Shown: in pieces, positions 33,720 to 43,062 of the stretch
Layout: every line of letters begins with the position of its first letter
How positions within the stretch are numbered: the first letter of the stretch is position 1
Source: Bacilliculturomica massiliensis
GTDB taxonomy: Bacteria; Bacillota; Clostridia; Peptostreptococcales; Anaerovoracaceae
DNA length: 64,000 bases
Assembly (NCBI RefSeq): GCF_900605495.1
Contig: NZ_LR027600.1
Span: 62,001-126,000, forward strand
Direction: 5' to 3'
Translations under genes and position numbers: made by a program
Notes under the pieces: generated by a model
Databases searched by the model: none
Seen by the model: only the letters and a program-made list of their open reading frames with translations
What the model was told of the DNA's origin: nothing

Positions 33720-34823
33720 ATGAAATTCTTTAAATATTTTCTGGTTGCCCTGGTGGTCTGGACGGTGTTGATGATGCCGGTCCAGGCGGCCGTGGACCGG
33801 GTGGGCAGCATCCGAATTTTTTCCGGAGAGGAAAATCTGATGGATGAGATGACGCCCATCGCGGTGGACCCGGACAGTCCGCTGTACCAGGCGTTTCAGA
33901 GCAAGGACAGAGTAAATGTCATGCTTCTGGGAGTCAACGACGGTATGACGGATACCATCATGGTAGGCAGCTATGACATGAAGCACCAGCACGTGGACGT
34001 GATCTCCGTCCCCCGGGACACTTACTATGAGCGAAAAGGCTACAGCGGCGCTTCGCTGAAGATCAACTCGATCTATCACGGCAGCAAAAACGGGGGAGCC
34101 GTGGGCACGGCGGAGGCGGTCAGCACCGTACTCCAGGGCATGCCCATCCACTATTATGTGGTGGTAGATTATGACGGCGTAAAAAACATCGTGGACGCCA
34201 TCGGCGGAGTGGAGATGGAGATCCCCTTCCGCATGAAGTATGACGATCCCACGGACAAGCCGCCCCTGCACATCGATATTCCGGCGGGAACGCAGGAGAT
34301 CAACAGCAGCAATGTAGTGCAGTTCCTACGATTCCGGCACGCCAACAGCGGTTCCGGATACCGAAGCTACCCGGAAGGGGATATCGGCCGGGTGAAAATG
34401 CAGCAGGAGTTCATCAAGCAGGCTTTCAAACAGTCTCTGGGTCTGCAGCTGCCAAAGGTAGCGGCGACGATCCTGGACAATGTGGATTCCGATCTGAACA
34501 TCGGCATCGCCACTAAGGTGGCCACGAAGGCCGGTGGATTGACCGCGGAAGACATGGAGACCTACACTGTCCCCGGCGATTCCGGTATGATCGGGGGACT
34601 GTCGTTCTGGAAACAGGATGTGGACGCCACCCAGGAGATGCTTCAGCAGATCTATGCCATCGGCGACGACGAGGAAGACGGGGACGATCCGGCGGAAGTG
34701 ATTCCGGAGGAGGAACCGGGCTTCTTCCAGAAAGTGTGGATGCTGATCACCGGTGAGGGCCGCGGTGGATCGGATGATCCAGACAGCGGAGACGGCGGCG
34801 GGACAGAGGACGACGCTGAATAA
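33720..34823 (+). CDS. LytR-CpsA-Psr (LCP) family protein 1
   Basis: A 367-residue membrane-anchored LCP protein, a family that attaches teichoic-acid-like or capsular polymers to peptidoglycan. It has one N-terminal helix (about 3-22), then the LCP core: VNVMLLGVND, DTIMVGSYD, the VISVPRDTYY arginine loop (about 96) and VVVDYDGVKNIVDAIGGV. The C-terminal tail is strongly acidic (GDDEEDGDDPAEV, then DDPDSGDGG). GGAGGAGAG upstream. A paralogue follows after a terminator. Confidence 0.92.
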   Translation: MKFFKYFLVALVVWTVLMMPVQAAVDRVGSIRIFSGEENLMDEMTPIAVDPDSPLYQAFQSKDRVNVMLLGVNDGMTDTIMVGSYDMKHQHVDVISVPRDTYYERKGYSGASLKINSIYHGSKNGGAVGTAEAVSTVLQGMPIHYYVVVDYDGVKNIVDAIGGVEMEIPFRMKYDDPTDKPPLHIDIPAGTQEINSSNVVQFLRFRHANSGSGYRSYPEGDIGRVKMQQEFIKQAFKQSLGLQLPKVAATILDNVDSDLNIGIATKVATKAGGLTAEDMETYTVPGDSGMIGGLSFWKQDVDATQEMLQQIYAIGDDEEDGDDPAEVIPEEEPGFFQKVWMLITGEGRGGSDDPDSGDGGGTEDDAE

Positions 34824-34905
34824 AAGACCGTCTGATCCGGTCGGATCGATCCGAAAGATCGGGTCTGGACACAGATGAAAACATTGATTCGTGAAAAATT
34901 AAGGG

Positions 34906-34943
34906 GAAACGGGCATAAACTTGCCCGTTTCTATTTTCTTTTT
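34906..34943 (+). terminator. Rho-independent terminator between the LCP genes
   Basis: GAAACGGGCA (34906-34915) and TGCCCGTTTC (34922-34931) form a 10-bp stem, followed by TATTTTCTTTTT. Confidence 0.88.
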
Positions 34944-35076
34944 GCTGAAAAAGATATAAAATATAACGTACGGCTGGATACATGATCTGACAGAGATGAA
35001 TTGGGGTAGGGGAAAAGGCGGCGACGGCAGGGCCGGAGCGGCCGGACCGAACGAAACAGACGGCGGGGTAAACTGG

Positions 35077-36051
35077 ATGAAAGAAAAGAAACAATTCGCA
35101 CTATTTTTTATCATATTTCTTCTGATCTTTACGGTGGTGCTGGTGCCTGCCCGCATGCTTTTGAAAAGGGCGGCGGATCAGCAGATCTTCGAGACGGTGG
35201 GCGACACGAATCTGATGGACGATATGCCCACGCTGGTAGGGCAGGACAGCCCCTTTTTTGAAGCCTTTCAGGACAAACAGCGGGTCAACGTGCTGCTTCT
35301 GGGCGTGAACACCGGTCTGACGGATACGATCATGGTCGTCAGCTTCGATATGAAGGCCCAGCATGTGGACATTATTTCTGTGCCCCGGGACACCTATTAT
35401 TACAGGCAGGGATACAACAGCCCTGCGGAGAAAAAGATCAACGCGGCTTACCGCAAGGATCCGCTGAACACGGCCATGGCCGTCAGCGACGTGTTGATGG
35501 GACTGCCTATCCATTACTACGCCGTAGTGGATTACGACGGTATCCGCAACATTGTGGATACCATCGGAGGCGTGCCCATGAATATTGAAAAGGCCATGAG
35601 ATACAGAGACCCCACGGACAAGCCGCCTCTGGTCATCGACATTCCGGCGGGCCAGCAGGTGCTGGACGGGGATCATGCGGTGCAGTTTCTGCGTTACAGA
35701 AAGGGCTATACGGAGGGAGATCTGGGCCGCGTGAAGGCGCAGCTGGAGTTCATGAAGTCGGGATTCAGACAGGCGATGGAATACGGCCCTCTGGAGACGG
35801 CCAAGGTGGTCAGCAAGAATATAAAATCAGATATCACTTACGGCAGAGCCCTGGAGATCGCGGCCAAAGCGGTGGGTATGGATACGGACAGCATCACCAC
35901 GTATATGATGCCTAACACGCCGGATCCCAACGCTCCGTATTACGTCTATCCAAAGGCGGCGGAGATCGGAAAAATGCTGGAGGAGATCTATTCCATCGAG
36001 CCGGAGAGCACCTCGGGAAGCGCGGTGACCGGCGGCGGTGTGGAGGATTAA
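35077..36051 (+). CDS. LytR-CpsA-Psr (LCP) family protein 2
   Basis: A 324-residue paralogue of the preceding LCP protein, with one N-terminal helix (FALFFIIFLLIFTVVLVPA) and the same core blocks: VNVLLLGVNTGLTDTIMV, IISVPRDTYYY and VVDYDGIRNIVDTIGGV. It lacks the acidic tail. The frame is open from 34996, but the ATG at 35077 puts the positively charged KEKK directly before the membrane helix, as expected; the ribosome site is weak in both cases. A terminator precedes it, so it needs its own promoter; none was clear. Confidence 0.9.
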   Translation: MKEKKQFALFFIIFLLIFTVVLVPARMLLKRAADQQIFETVGDTNLMDDMPTLVGQDSPFFEAFQDKQRVNVLLLGVNTGLTDTIMVVSFDMKAQHVDIISVPRDTYYYRQGYNSPAEKKINAAYRKDPLNTAMAVSDVLMGLPIHYYAVVDYDGIRNIVDTIGGVPMNIEKAMRYRDPTDKPPLVIDIPAGQQVLDGDHAVQFLRYRKGYTEGDLGRVKAQLEFMKSGFRQAMEYGPLETAKVVSKNIKSDITYGRALEIAAKAVGMDTDSITTYMMPNTPDPNAPYYVYPKAAEIGKMLEEIYSIEPESTSGSAVTGGGVED

Positions 36052-36115
36052 CGGAAGCGAGCGGCAAATCGGACGGAAAGTAAAACAGATGAAAGTTTAG
36101 TGACGAGAGGTAGAT

Positions 36116-37969
36116 ATGGATGAATTGAACCTTGCGGCGAAAAAGGTCGCAGAGCTTCGGGAAATAGCCAAGGTAGTAGGGATGACCGGCTATGAAAAGT
36201 TAAAAAAAGCCGAACTGATCCAGGCGATGGAAGATTTCGCGAAAGAGAAAGCGGCCGCGGCCCAAACGGTTCAGGAAGGCGGCGCCGCCGGAGAGGGAAC
36301 GTCCGCAAGCCCGGCGGTCTCCACCGGAGAAAAGGCGTCCGCCGGTGAAGCCCCCGCTGCCGGCGGATCCCCGGAGAAAACTCCGGAGCGCAGACGCACA
36401 GCCGGCGAAACGCCCCAGCGAACGTCTTCCGGCGCCCGGCGCCAGTCGGAGCGCGGGTCCGCGCAGCAGGAACGCAGGCTGGAAAGACGGAGACCGCAGG
36501 AAGAAGCCGGGCGGCATGGGGCCGACGCGGGGGAAGGGCAGGCCCAGCGGCACGCGGAGAGAGCGGCGGATCGAGTCTCAGAGCGGATGGCTGAAAGACC
36601 GGCTGAGAGAACAGCGGAGAGATCAGCTGAAAGGTCTGCGGATACGCCGGCGGAAAAGTCCGCGGAAAGACACGGGGAGAGACCGGCGGAACGTCCGGCG
36701 GAACGGGCCATTGAGCGCCCGGCAGAACGTCCGGCGGAAAGAACCATCGAACGTCCGGCGGAACGAGGGAACGAGAGGCCTGCAGAGCGAAATGCGGAAA
36801 AGACTCCGGAAGGTCCCAGAGCCGACCGGCCGGAGGTGGAAGGCATTCTGGATATAGCCGAGGGCGGATTTGGATTCTTACGTTTTCATAATTTCTTGAC
36901 CAGCGATCGCGATGTCTATGTATCACCTACTCAGATACGCAGATTCAATTTGAAAAAAGGCGACAAAATTTTTGGAGTTACGAGACTGCCGAACGAGGGA
37001 GAAAAGTTCGGAGCTTTGCTGTACGTAAAAACCGTCAACGGCGACGAGCCGGGCGTGGCCATACGGCGGCCCGATTTCGACGAGCTCACGCCGGTGTTCC
37101 CCTACGAGCGCATTTCTCTGGAGGACAGCAGCCGGGATCTTTCCCTGCGTCTCATCGATCTGGTGGCGCCCATCGGCAAGGGGCAGCGCGGCATGATCGT
37201 GGCTCCGCCGAAGGCGGGAAAGACCGTGCTTCTGAAAAAGGTGGCGGGGAGCATTGAAAAGAAATACCCCGAAGCGGAACTCATCGTACTGCTGGTGGAT
37301 GAGCGGCCCGAGGAGGTCACGGATATGCAGCGTTCCATCAGGGGCGAGGTCATCTATTCCACCTTTGACGAGCTTCCGGCCAATCACGTAAAGGTGGCGG
37401 AGATGGTGCTGGCCCGCGCGCAGCGTCTGGCGGAACACGGTAAGGACGTAGTCATACTTCTGGACAGCATCACGCGTCTTGCCCGGGCTTACAATCTGGT
37501 AGTGCCCGCATCCGGCAGAACGCTCTCCGGCGGTCTGGACCCGGGCGCGCTTCACAAGCCCAAGAAGTTTTTCGGCGCGGCGCGGAAGCTGGAGGAAGGC
37601 GGCAGTATCACCATTCTTGCCACGGCGCTGGTAGAGACAGGAAGCCGTATGGACGATGTTATATTTGAAGAATTTAAGGGTACAGGTAATATGGAGCTTC
37701 ATCTGGACAGGAAGCTTTCCGAGAAGCGAATCTTCCCCGCCATCAATCTGAACAAATCAGGTACGCGGAGAGAAGATCTTCTCATGAGTCAGGAAGAAAT
37801 GGAAGCGGTGTGGATCATGCGCCGCGCTATGGCCAACGTGGGCCCTCAGGAGGTCACCGAAAAGATCATCGATCAGTTGGCGCATACGAGGACCAACGGG
37901 GATTTCATTCAGGTGATCAAAAAGATCCACCTGGATGAGCCGGAACGGGAGCGGCCTCAGAGGGGCTGA
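36116..37969 (+). CDS. rho: Transcription termination factor Rho with long RPAE-repeat insert
   Basis: A 617-residue Rho hexamer subunit that terminates transcription by RNA-dependent ATP hydrolysis. A SAP-like N-terminus ([13 protein letters not shown] near 25) is followed by about 190 low-complexity residues, including a run rich in E-R-P-A-E repeats (about 148-226). Then come the cold-shock RNA-binding domain ([16 protein letters not shown] near 240), Walker A in APPKAGKT (about 362) and [11 protein letters not shown] near 397. The core is normal; the insert makes it about 200 residues longer than E. coli Rho. Comparable basic or charged inserts occur in Rho of actinobacteria and some clostridia. 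GAGAGGT site. Confidence 0.96.
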   Translation: MDELNLAAKKVAELREIAKVVGMTGYEKLKKAELIQAMEDFAKEKAAAAQTVQEGGAAGEGTSASPAVSTGEKASAGEAPAAGGSPEKTPERRRTAGETPQRTSSGARRQSERGSAQQERRLERRRPQEEAGRHGADAGEGQAQRHAERAADRVSERMAERPAERTAERSAERSADTPAEKSAERHGERPAERPAERAIERPAERPAERTIERPAERGNERPAERNAEKTPEGPRADRPEVEGILDIAEGGFGFLRFHNFLTSDRDVYVSPTQIRRFNLKKGDKIFGVTRLPNEGEKFGALLYVKTVNGDEPGVAIRRPDFDELTPVFPYERISLEDSSRDLSLRLIDLVAPIGKGQRGMIVAPPKAGKTVLLKKVAGSIEKKYPEAELIVLLVDERPEEVTDMQRSIRGEVIYSTFDELPANHVKVAEMVLARAQRLAEHGKDVVILLDSITRLARAYNLVVPASGRTLSGGLDPGALHKPKKFFGAARKLEEGGSITILATALVETGSRMDDVIFEEFKGTGNMELHLDRKLSEKRIFPAINLNKSGTRREDLLMSQEEMEAVWIMRRAMANVGPQEVTEKIIDQLAHTRTNGDFIQVIKKIHLDEPERERPQRG

Positions 37970-38002
37970 TGTTCCCGGTGAAAACAAAAGAGGTTATTGG
38001 AT

Positions 38003-39043
38003 ATGGATTTAAATAAAATATTTATAAAAAATGCCTGTCCCACGAAAATAGGCGGACAAGCCATACTGGAGGGCATTATGATGCGCGGAGCCGACCGCAC
38101 GGCGGTGGCGATGCGCAGGCCGGACGGAGGGATCCATCTGAAAGTGGAACCGCTGAAAAAACCCGGAAACTGGAAAAAGATACCCATCGTGCGGGGCGTG
38201 GTGGCCTTTGTGGACTCACTGGTCAAGGGCACGGGGATCCTGCTGTATTCTGCAGAGGTGCTGGAGAGCTTTGAGGACCCTGACGTTCAGGAGAGTGAAG
38301 AACCGGACAGAGTGACCATGTGGCTGGAGAAGCATTTCGGCGAGAAGGGCGCGCTTAATGTGATGCTGTATTCGTCGGTAGTGCTGGCGATCCTTTTCAC
38401 GGTGGGCGTTTTCATCGTGCTTCCCACCATTCTGGTGAATTTCTGCAAGCATTATATCGAAAGCGATATGCTCCTGAATCTGGTGGAGGGCGGCGTGCGT
38501 ATTCTGATGTTCGTGCTTTACATCGCGGGTATTTCGCAGATGAAGGATATCAAGACGGTCTTTCAGTACCACGGAGCGGAGCACAAGACCATTCACTGTT
38601 ACGAAAACGGTCTGGAGCTGACGCCGGAAAACGCGCAGCAGTTTGAGACGCTGCACCCCAGATGCGGCACCAGCTTTCTGATGTTTGTCATCATCATCAG
38701 CTGGCTGGCTCATTCTCTGCTGGGCTGGCCCAGCCTGTTCTGGCGGATCGTTTCCCGGATCGTTCTCATTCCGCTGATCGCAGGACTCTCCTATGAATTG
38801 CTGCAGTGGGCGGGCAGAAGCACGTCGCCGGTGGTGAAGATCCTCTCCGTACCTGGACTGGCGCTCCAGAAGCTGTCCACCAAGCGGCCTACCACGGAGC
38901 AGCTGGAGGTTGCTATCGTGGCGATGAAAGCGGTGCTGGCGGAAGGCGAACCGCGGCTTTATATCGGGGAGACAGACGAAAACGGGGTCTTTGTGGAAGA
39001 TCCGGAGCAGGAAAAAGCAGAACTGGAGAAGCAGAAGAAATAA
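38003..39043 (+). CDS. DUF1385 membrane protein
   Basis: A 346-residue DUF1385 protein, a family of unknown function commonly encoded just before prmC and prfA in Firmicutes. It begins with the conserved IGGQAILEGIMMRG (about 13-26) and has VRGVVAFVDSL, several transmembrane helices (about 120-140, 160-175, 225-260) and QYHGAEHKTIHCYENG with FETLHPRCGTSFL, possibly a metal or haem-like His/Cys patch. ATG 38003 is nine bases after AGAGG. It is 33 bases downstream of rho and 58 upstream of prmC. Confidence 0.9.
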   Translation: MDLNKIFIKNACPTKIGGQAILEGIMMRGADRTAVAMRRPDGGIHLKVEPLKKPGNWKKIPIVRGVVAFVDSLVKGTGILLYSAEVLESFEDPDVQESEEPDRVTMWLEKHFGEKGALNVMLYSSVVLAILFTVGVFIVLPTILVNFCKHYIESDMLLNLVEGGVRILMFVLYIAGISQMKDIKTVFQYHGAEHKTIHCYENGLELTPENAQQFETLHPRCGTSFLMFVIIISWLAHSLLGWPSLFWRIVSRIVLIPLIAGLSYELLQWAGRSTSPVVKILSVPGLALQKLSTKRPTTEQLEVAIVAMKAVLAEGEPRLYIGETDENGVFVEDPEQEKAELEKQKK

Positions 39044-39101
39044 TGCGGCGGACGCCGGCTGTGGGGAAAAAAACCGGCGGACCCCGGAGGGAACTGGAAA
39101 A

Positions 39102-39998
39102 ATGGGATTGATTTTAAAGGAATTATTGCAGATCGCGGAGAACAGACTGACCAAAGAGGGCTGTCTCGATCCCAGGCTGGATGCGGAGCTGCTGCTCTCG
39201 CATCTGCTGCGGACGGAGCGCAGCTTCTTTTTTACGCACAGCGCCACGCCATTGGACGACAATCGGTGTGAGATGTTCTTTGAACTGGTGGACCGCCGGG
39301 CTTCCGGGGAACCGGTGCAGTACATTATCGGAACGCAGGAGTTCATGGGTCTGCGTTTCAAGGTCGACGAACGGGTGCTGATCCCCAGACAGGACACGGA
39401 GGTGCTGGTGGAGCGGGCCATAGAAGAGCTGAAGACCATGAAGAAGCCTATGGGCGGGTTTGAGGTGCTGGACCTCTGCTGCGGCAGCGGAGCCATCGCT
39501 GTCAGCCTGGCTTATTATGTGCCCAAGCTGAAAATAACCGCTGCGGACGTGAGCAAGGGAGCTTTGGAGGTGGCGAAGGAAAATGCCGCAGGCTACGCCC
39601 CGGCCCGGGGGATCGAGTTCGTGCAGAGCGATCTGTTCGGAGCCTTTCCGAAGAACCGCAAGGGGGAGGGAAAGAAGAAATTCGATCTGATCGTCACCAA
39701 CCCGCCCTATATTCCCAGCGGCGTGATCCCGACCCTGCAGCGTGAGGTAGCCCAGCATGAGCCTATGCTGGCGCTGGACGGCGGAGAGTCCGGTCTGGAT
39801 TTCTATATGAAGATCTTGGCGGAGTCGCCCTGCTACCTAAAAAAGAACGGCCTGCTCATGATGGAGATCGGACACGATCAGGCGGAAGCGGTCTGCGCGC
39901 TGGCCCAGGGAGGCGGCGGCTTTGACACGGAGGTACTCAGGGATCTGGCCGGTCACGACCGGGTGGTGATGTGCAGGCTATCGGAGTGCAGGAAATAG
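39102..39998 (+). CDS. prmC: Release factor glutamine N5-methyltransferase
   Basis: A 298-residue SAM-dependent enzyme that methylates the GGQ glutamine of peptide release factors. The catalytic VTNPPYIP motif (about 199), the SAM motif VLDLCCGSGAIAVSLA (about 122) and the N-terminal helical domain (LLSHLLRTERSFFF) match the family. The ATG at 39102 has CGGAGGG upstream and fits the family start. Its position next to DUF1385 and near rpmE is the usual Firmicutes order, although prfA itself is missing between prmC and rpmE. Confidence 0.93.
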   Translation: MGLILKELLQIAENRLTKEGCLDPRLDAELLLSHLLRTERSFFFTHSATPLDDNRCEMFFELVDRRASGEPVQYIIGTQEFMGLRFKVDERVLIPRQDTEVLVERAIEELKTMKKPMGGFEVLDLCCGSGAIAVSLAYYVPKLKITAADVSKGALEVAKENAAGYAPARGIEFVQSDLFGAFPKNRKGEGKKKFDLIVTNPPYIPSGVIPTLQREVAQHEPMLALDGGESGLDFYMKILAESPCYLKKNGLLMMEIGHDQAEAVCALAQGGGGFDTEVLRDLAGHDRVVMCRLSECRK

Positions 39999-40048
39999 AT
40001 AAGCAGTTCCGCGGATACAGGAAGGTTTTAACTCATTTCAAAAAACAC

Positions 40049-40082
40049 TTGCAAGCGGACGTGCTTTGTGCTAACATATAAT
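40049..40082 (+). promoter_or_regulatory. Promoter region of rpmE
   Basis: TTGCAA (40049-40054) and TAACAT (40072-40077) are 17 bases apart. A consensus TATAAT (40077-40082) overlaps the end and may be the true -10. Confidence 0.5.
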
Positions 40083-40199
40083 AGCTATCGTGAAATGCGC
40101 ATGCTTTATGAATTCCGTGGCGATGACCCTCGGAATAGTTATATAGAAATATGGCTGATAAGAGAATCCATTGCCAGGGAAGGAAAGAGGTGAGAAGAT

Positions 40200-40400
40200 A
40201 TGAAACAGGGAATTCATCCGGATTACAAGGAATGCAAAGTGACTTGCGCCTGCGGAAACACATTTGTGACCAAGTCCACGAAGGAAGAGATCAGACTGGA
40301 CGTTTGCTCCGCCTGCCATCCGTTCTTCACCGGACAGCAGAAGTTCATCAACCGCGGCGGTCGTGTTGAGAAGTTCAAGAAAAAGTTCAATTTGGACTAA
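40200..40400 (+). CDS. rpmE: 50S ribosomal protein L31 (zinc-binding type)
   Basis: A 66-residue L31 with the [14 protein letters not shown] start and the [13 protein letters not shown] block, which together supply the cysteines of the zinc-containing (C+) form. That form is replaced by a zinc-free paralogue under zinc starvation in many bacteria. It is flanked by its own promoter and terminator. AAAGAGGTG precedes the ATG. Confidence 0.97.
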   Translation: MKQGIHPDYKECKVTCACGNTFVTKSTKEEIRLDVCSACHPFFTGQQKFINRGGRVEKFKKKFNLD

Positions 40401-40410
40401 GAAAAGTAGA

Positions 40411-40439
40411 AAACCGGAAGCCGAGGCTTCCGGTTTTTT
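40411..40439 (+). terminator. Rho-independent terminator after rpmE
   Basis: AAACCGGAAGC (40411-40421) and GCTTCCGGTTT (40426-40436) form an 11-bp stem with a CGAG loop, followed by more Ts. The next 260 bases hold only three loose copies of a GCCAGTSCSATC-like string and no gene. Confidence 0.93.
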
Positions 40440-40698
40440 AGTCTGTATGAGTGAGTGAGGATAGAAAAGAAGCTGATAAAAACGGGCGGAAGAATGACGC
40501 CGGAGGAACGGGAGCAGTGTTGCTGTGGGACCGGTACGGTTGCCAGTCCCATCTGACAGCGTGATTGTTCCGGCCTCCAGTGCCATCCAGCCGCCAGTGC
40601 GATCTGGCCGGGGGATCGGCCGTGATACTGATCCCGCTGTGGTGAGTGGGGAAGGATGACGAAAGGAACGCGGCAGGGCCGCGTACAGGAGAATAGAC

Positions 40699-41508
40699 AT
40701 GAACACAGTGCGTGTGAGGGGCGTTGTGATCGGCGATGGAATGCCGAAGATCTGCGCGCCTATTGTGGAAAAGACGAAAGAAAAGATATGGAAGGCGGCG
40801 GACGTTATCGCGCGCAGCGCTGCGGATATGGCGGAGTGGAGGATAGACTGGTTTGAGAGCTGCACAGATGTAAGGGCAGTGTGTGATATGCTGAGAAATC
40901 TCCGGACAGGTCTGGGAGACAAGCCGCTGCTGGCCACCTTTCGAACCACAGAGGAGGGAGGGGAAAAAGCCGTCTCTCCCCGGGAATACGCAGAGCTTTG
41001 TCGGGAGATCATCGACAGCGGAGGTGCCGATCTCATCGATATTCAGCTCTCCGCGGGAGAAACGGTGGTGAGAGAATTGACTTCCCTCGCCCGGACCGCT
41101 GGCGTGAAGACGGTAGTGTCCAGTCATGATTTTAAGGGCACTCCTCCAGAAAGGGAGATCTTGTCGCGGCTGAGCGGCATGTGGGAAGTGGGTGCAGACA
41201 TTGCAAAGATGGCGGTCATGCCCCGTGACCCTGGCGATGTATTGACGCTGCTCTCCGCCACAGCGCAGCTGAGCGGGAAGATGGAGGACTGCGGACGGGA
41301 AGGCAGTCTGGCCGTCGGACCGGTCATCACTATGGCTATGGGCGGGATCGGAGCGGTCAGCCGGCTGGCAGGAGAAGTTTTCGGATCTGCGGTGACCTTC
41401 GGTTCTGCCGGCGCGGTCTCTGCTCCCGGCCAGCTGGAAGTGGGGGAGCTGCGGGTCGGGCTGGAAATGCTGCATAGAGGTTTGGAGAAAGACAGATGTA
41501 TCGAATAG
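40699..41508 (+). CDS. aroD: Type I 3-dehydroquinate dehydratase
   Basis: A 269-residue class I DHQ dehydratase of the shikimate pathway, which forms a Schiff base with its substrate. The catalytic lysine is in GADIAKMAVMP (about 173) and the general base histidine in VVSSHDFKGTP (about 148); the substrate-binding AEWRIDWFE (about 45) and the ITMAMGGIGAVSRL/FGSAVTFGS end are typical. No other aro genes are adjacent. Its 3' end overlaps the response regulator by 13 bases, so the regulator is probably co-transcribed with aroD, an unusual pairing. Confidence 0.93.
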   Translation: MNTVRVRGVVIGDGMPKICAPIVEKTKEKIWKAADVIARSAADMAEWRIDWFESCTDVRAVCDMLRNLRTGLGDKPLLATFRTTEEGGEKAVSPREYAELCREIIDSGGADLIDIQLSAGETVVRELTSLARTAGVKTVVSSHDFKGTPPEREILSRLSGMWEVGADIAKMAVMPRDPGDVLTLLSATAQLSGKMEDCGREGSLAVGPVITMAMGGIGAVSRLAGEVFGSAVTFGSAGAVSAPGQLEVGELRVGLEMLHRGLEKDRCIE

Positions 41509-42212
41509 CGATTTGTGAAGACGAACCATTTTTTCTGGAATCCAATATGGCGTTGACCAGGGACATTTTGAATGAGGAGGGATTGAAGGAAGGGGAAGAC
41601 TTTGCCATAGAAGTCTTTGATGATCTTGACCTGCTGCTGCAAAAGATATCCCTTGCCCCTGACGCGTTCCAGCTGTTGCTGCTGGATATCATCATGGGCG
41701 ACAGAAACGGTGTGGACATAGGAACTTTACTTCGCAAGAAGCAGGTGAAGTGCGGAATCATCTATATCACGTCGCACTCCGAATATGTATTTCAGAGCTT
41801 TGATACCAGGCCGCTGCAATATCTGCTCAAGCCCATTGAACCGCTGAAGCTGAAAGCTGCGATCCTGGAAAACTATCAGGAACAGCGCGGAGAACGCGCC
41901 CTTCTCTATCTGGACGGCGCGCCGCTGCCGATCCCTGTGGAGGATATTTTCTATCTGGAATCCATACGCCATAAAGTCGAGGTACATTTAAAAGATCGGG
42001 TCATCAGCGGAAACGGCCCCATATCTGCATTGGAGCAGAAGCTGTCTCCGAAATATTTCTGCCGCTGCCACGTGGGCTACGTCGTCAATTTTGTACATGT
42101 TTTCAACATTACACGAGACAGTATCACTCTGGATGACGGGAGAAAAGTACCGGTCAGCCGAAGGCTCTACCAGCAGACGGCCCAGCGATACATCACCTAT
42201 CTGAAGGAATAA
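41496..42212 (+). CDS. LytTR-family response regulator
   Basis: A 238-residue AgrA/LytR-type regulator. The receiver domain has the acidic CEDEP pocket (about 7-11), the phospho-acceptor aspartate in LLLLDIIMGDRNG (about 63) and the conserved lysine in LLKPIEPLKL (about 109). The LytTR DNA-binding domain (about 130-235) has IFYLESIRHKVEVHL, a CHVGYVVNF block and VPVSRRLY. LytTR proteins bind paired direct repeats about two helical turns apart. Such repeats occur upstream of the eCIS genes (45149-45181 and 57416-57448), and the large kinase gene converges from the other side, making them likely partners. Confidence 0.92.
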   Translation: MYRIAICEDEPFFLESNMALTRDILNEEGLKEGEDFAIEVFDDLDLLLQKISLAPDAFQLLLLDIIMGDRNGVDIGTLLRKKQVKCGIIYITSHSEYVFQSFDTRPLQYLLKPIEPLKLKAAILENYQEQRGERALLYLDGAPLPIPVEDIFYLESIRHKVEVHLKDRVISGNGPISALEQKLSPKYFCRCHVGYVVNFVHVFNITRDSITLDDGRKVPVSRRLYQQTAQRYITYLKE

Positions 42213-42259
42213 AGAATGGGAGCTGGGAGCTGCACAATGGATCGCGGCGGCAGACAGTA

Positions 42260-42306
42260 AAAAGCGCCCTTTCCGGCTTGAAACGGCCGGAGAGGACGCT
42301 TTTTTT
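42260..42306 (+). terminator. Rho-independent terminator after the response regulator
   Basis: AAAAGCGCCCTTTCCGGC and GCCGGAGAGGACGCTTTT pair with one mismatch and one wobble around a short loop, followed by a run of Ts to 42306. Confidence 0.8.
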
Positions 42307-42662
42307 GTACATTAATTTGCATGCTTGTTACTTGCATGCTTGCTGTTTTTCCATGGATCATTATGCAGCGTACTTGGTGTTTTGCGCCTGCGCGCCTGCG
42401 CCTGTCCCGTTTGTGGTTTCCAGGGGGCGCGCTATCTCCGTGGAAGGACGGGCTTTGGAGGAGACGCTGTTGATCTTTGGGGGATGGCCTGTCTCCGGGG
42501 AACTGCCGATGCTCGGGGGGTGCCTGCCCCTGGGGGATGGTCTGCCCCCGGGGGACTTCCAGTTCCCCGCAGCTGTCGGCGTGTGATCCACGGCGGGAGG
42601 GGCCCAAGGATAAATAGACGATATTTGATTTTTTTTCTCGGTTTCACCGAAAAAGAGCTGTT

Positions 42663-42704
42663 AAATAGGTGAGAATCAATGGTTTTCAGAGATTTCACCT
42701 ATTT
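42663..42704. repeat. Inverted repeat AAATAGGTGA in the RR-HK gap
   Basis: AAATAGGTGA (42663-42672) and TCACCTATTT (42695-42704) are perfect 10-base inverted copies 22 bases apart. A third copy, TTTTCACCTATT, lies at 42774-42785. A direct repeat TTGCATGCTTG (42317-42327, 42332-42342) lies further left. The 850-base gap has no credible gene. Confidence 0.6.
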
Positions 42705-42823
42705 GGCGGCAAATATTCAAAGATTATCACCGCTTTTGACGTCATTTTCGGGGAATTTCAATTTTTTTTACTGTTTTCACCTATTGCGCACTTTGCGCGC
42801 TGGTCGAACTGAATAGCCAGGCG

Positions 42824-43017
42824 AACAGAACAGCCGCCCAAGCCGCCCGCCCGTCCAAAGCGCGCCGCCGGTGCGACCTGAACGCCCGTCCAAACCGCGC
42901 CGCCGGTGCGACCTGAACGCCCGTCCAAACGTGCGACCTGAACGCCCGTCCAAACCGCGCCGCCGGTGCGGCCTGAACATCCGGGAAAACAGAACAGCCG
43001 CCCAAGCCGCCCGCCCG
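42824..43017. repeat. 35-bp tandem repeat flanked by a 30-bp direct repeat
   Basis: A very GC-rich 35-bp unit runs through 42861-42895, 42896-42930, 42931-42955 (25 bases, first ten missing) and 42956-42990 (diverged). It is bracketed by identical 30-base sequences at 42824-42853 and 42988-43017. The unit length is not a multiple of three, so the Arg-rich frames seen on the minus strand are unlikely to be coding. The array ends about 45 bases from the 3' end of the kinase gene. Confidence 0.8.
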
Positions 43018-43062
43018 GCCGACCTGCATCCCGGATCCCGTCGCCCCGGCGGCAGGCAGTCC

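Noticed and set aside
42861-42990. Possible CRISPR array
   Set aside because: The units are directly adjacent with no unique spacers, one is internally shortened, and no cas genes are near.
42777-43029. Arg/Gly-rich minus-strand frames over the tandem array
   Set aside because: The 35-bp unit is not a multiple of three, the frames change between copies and there is no ribosome site.
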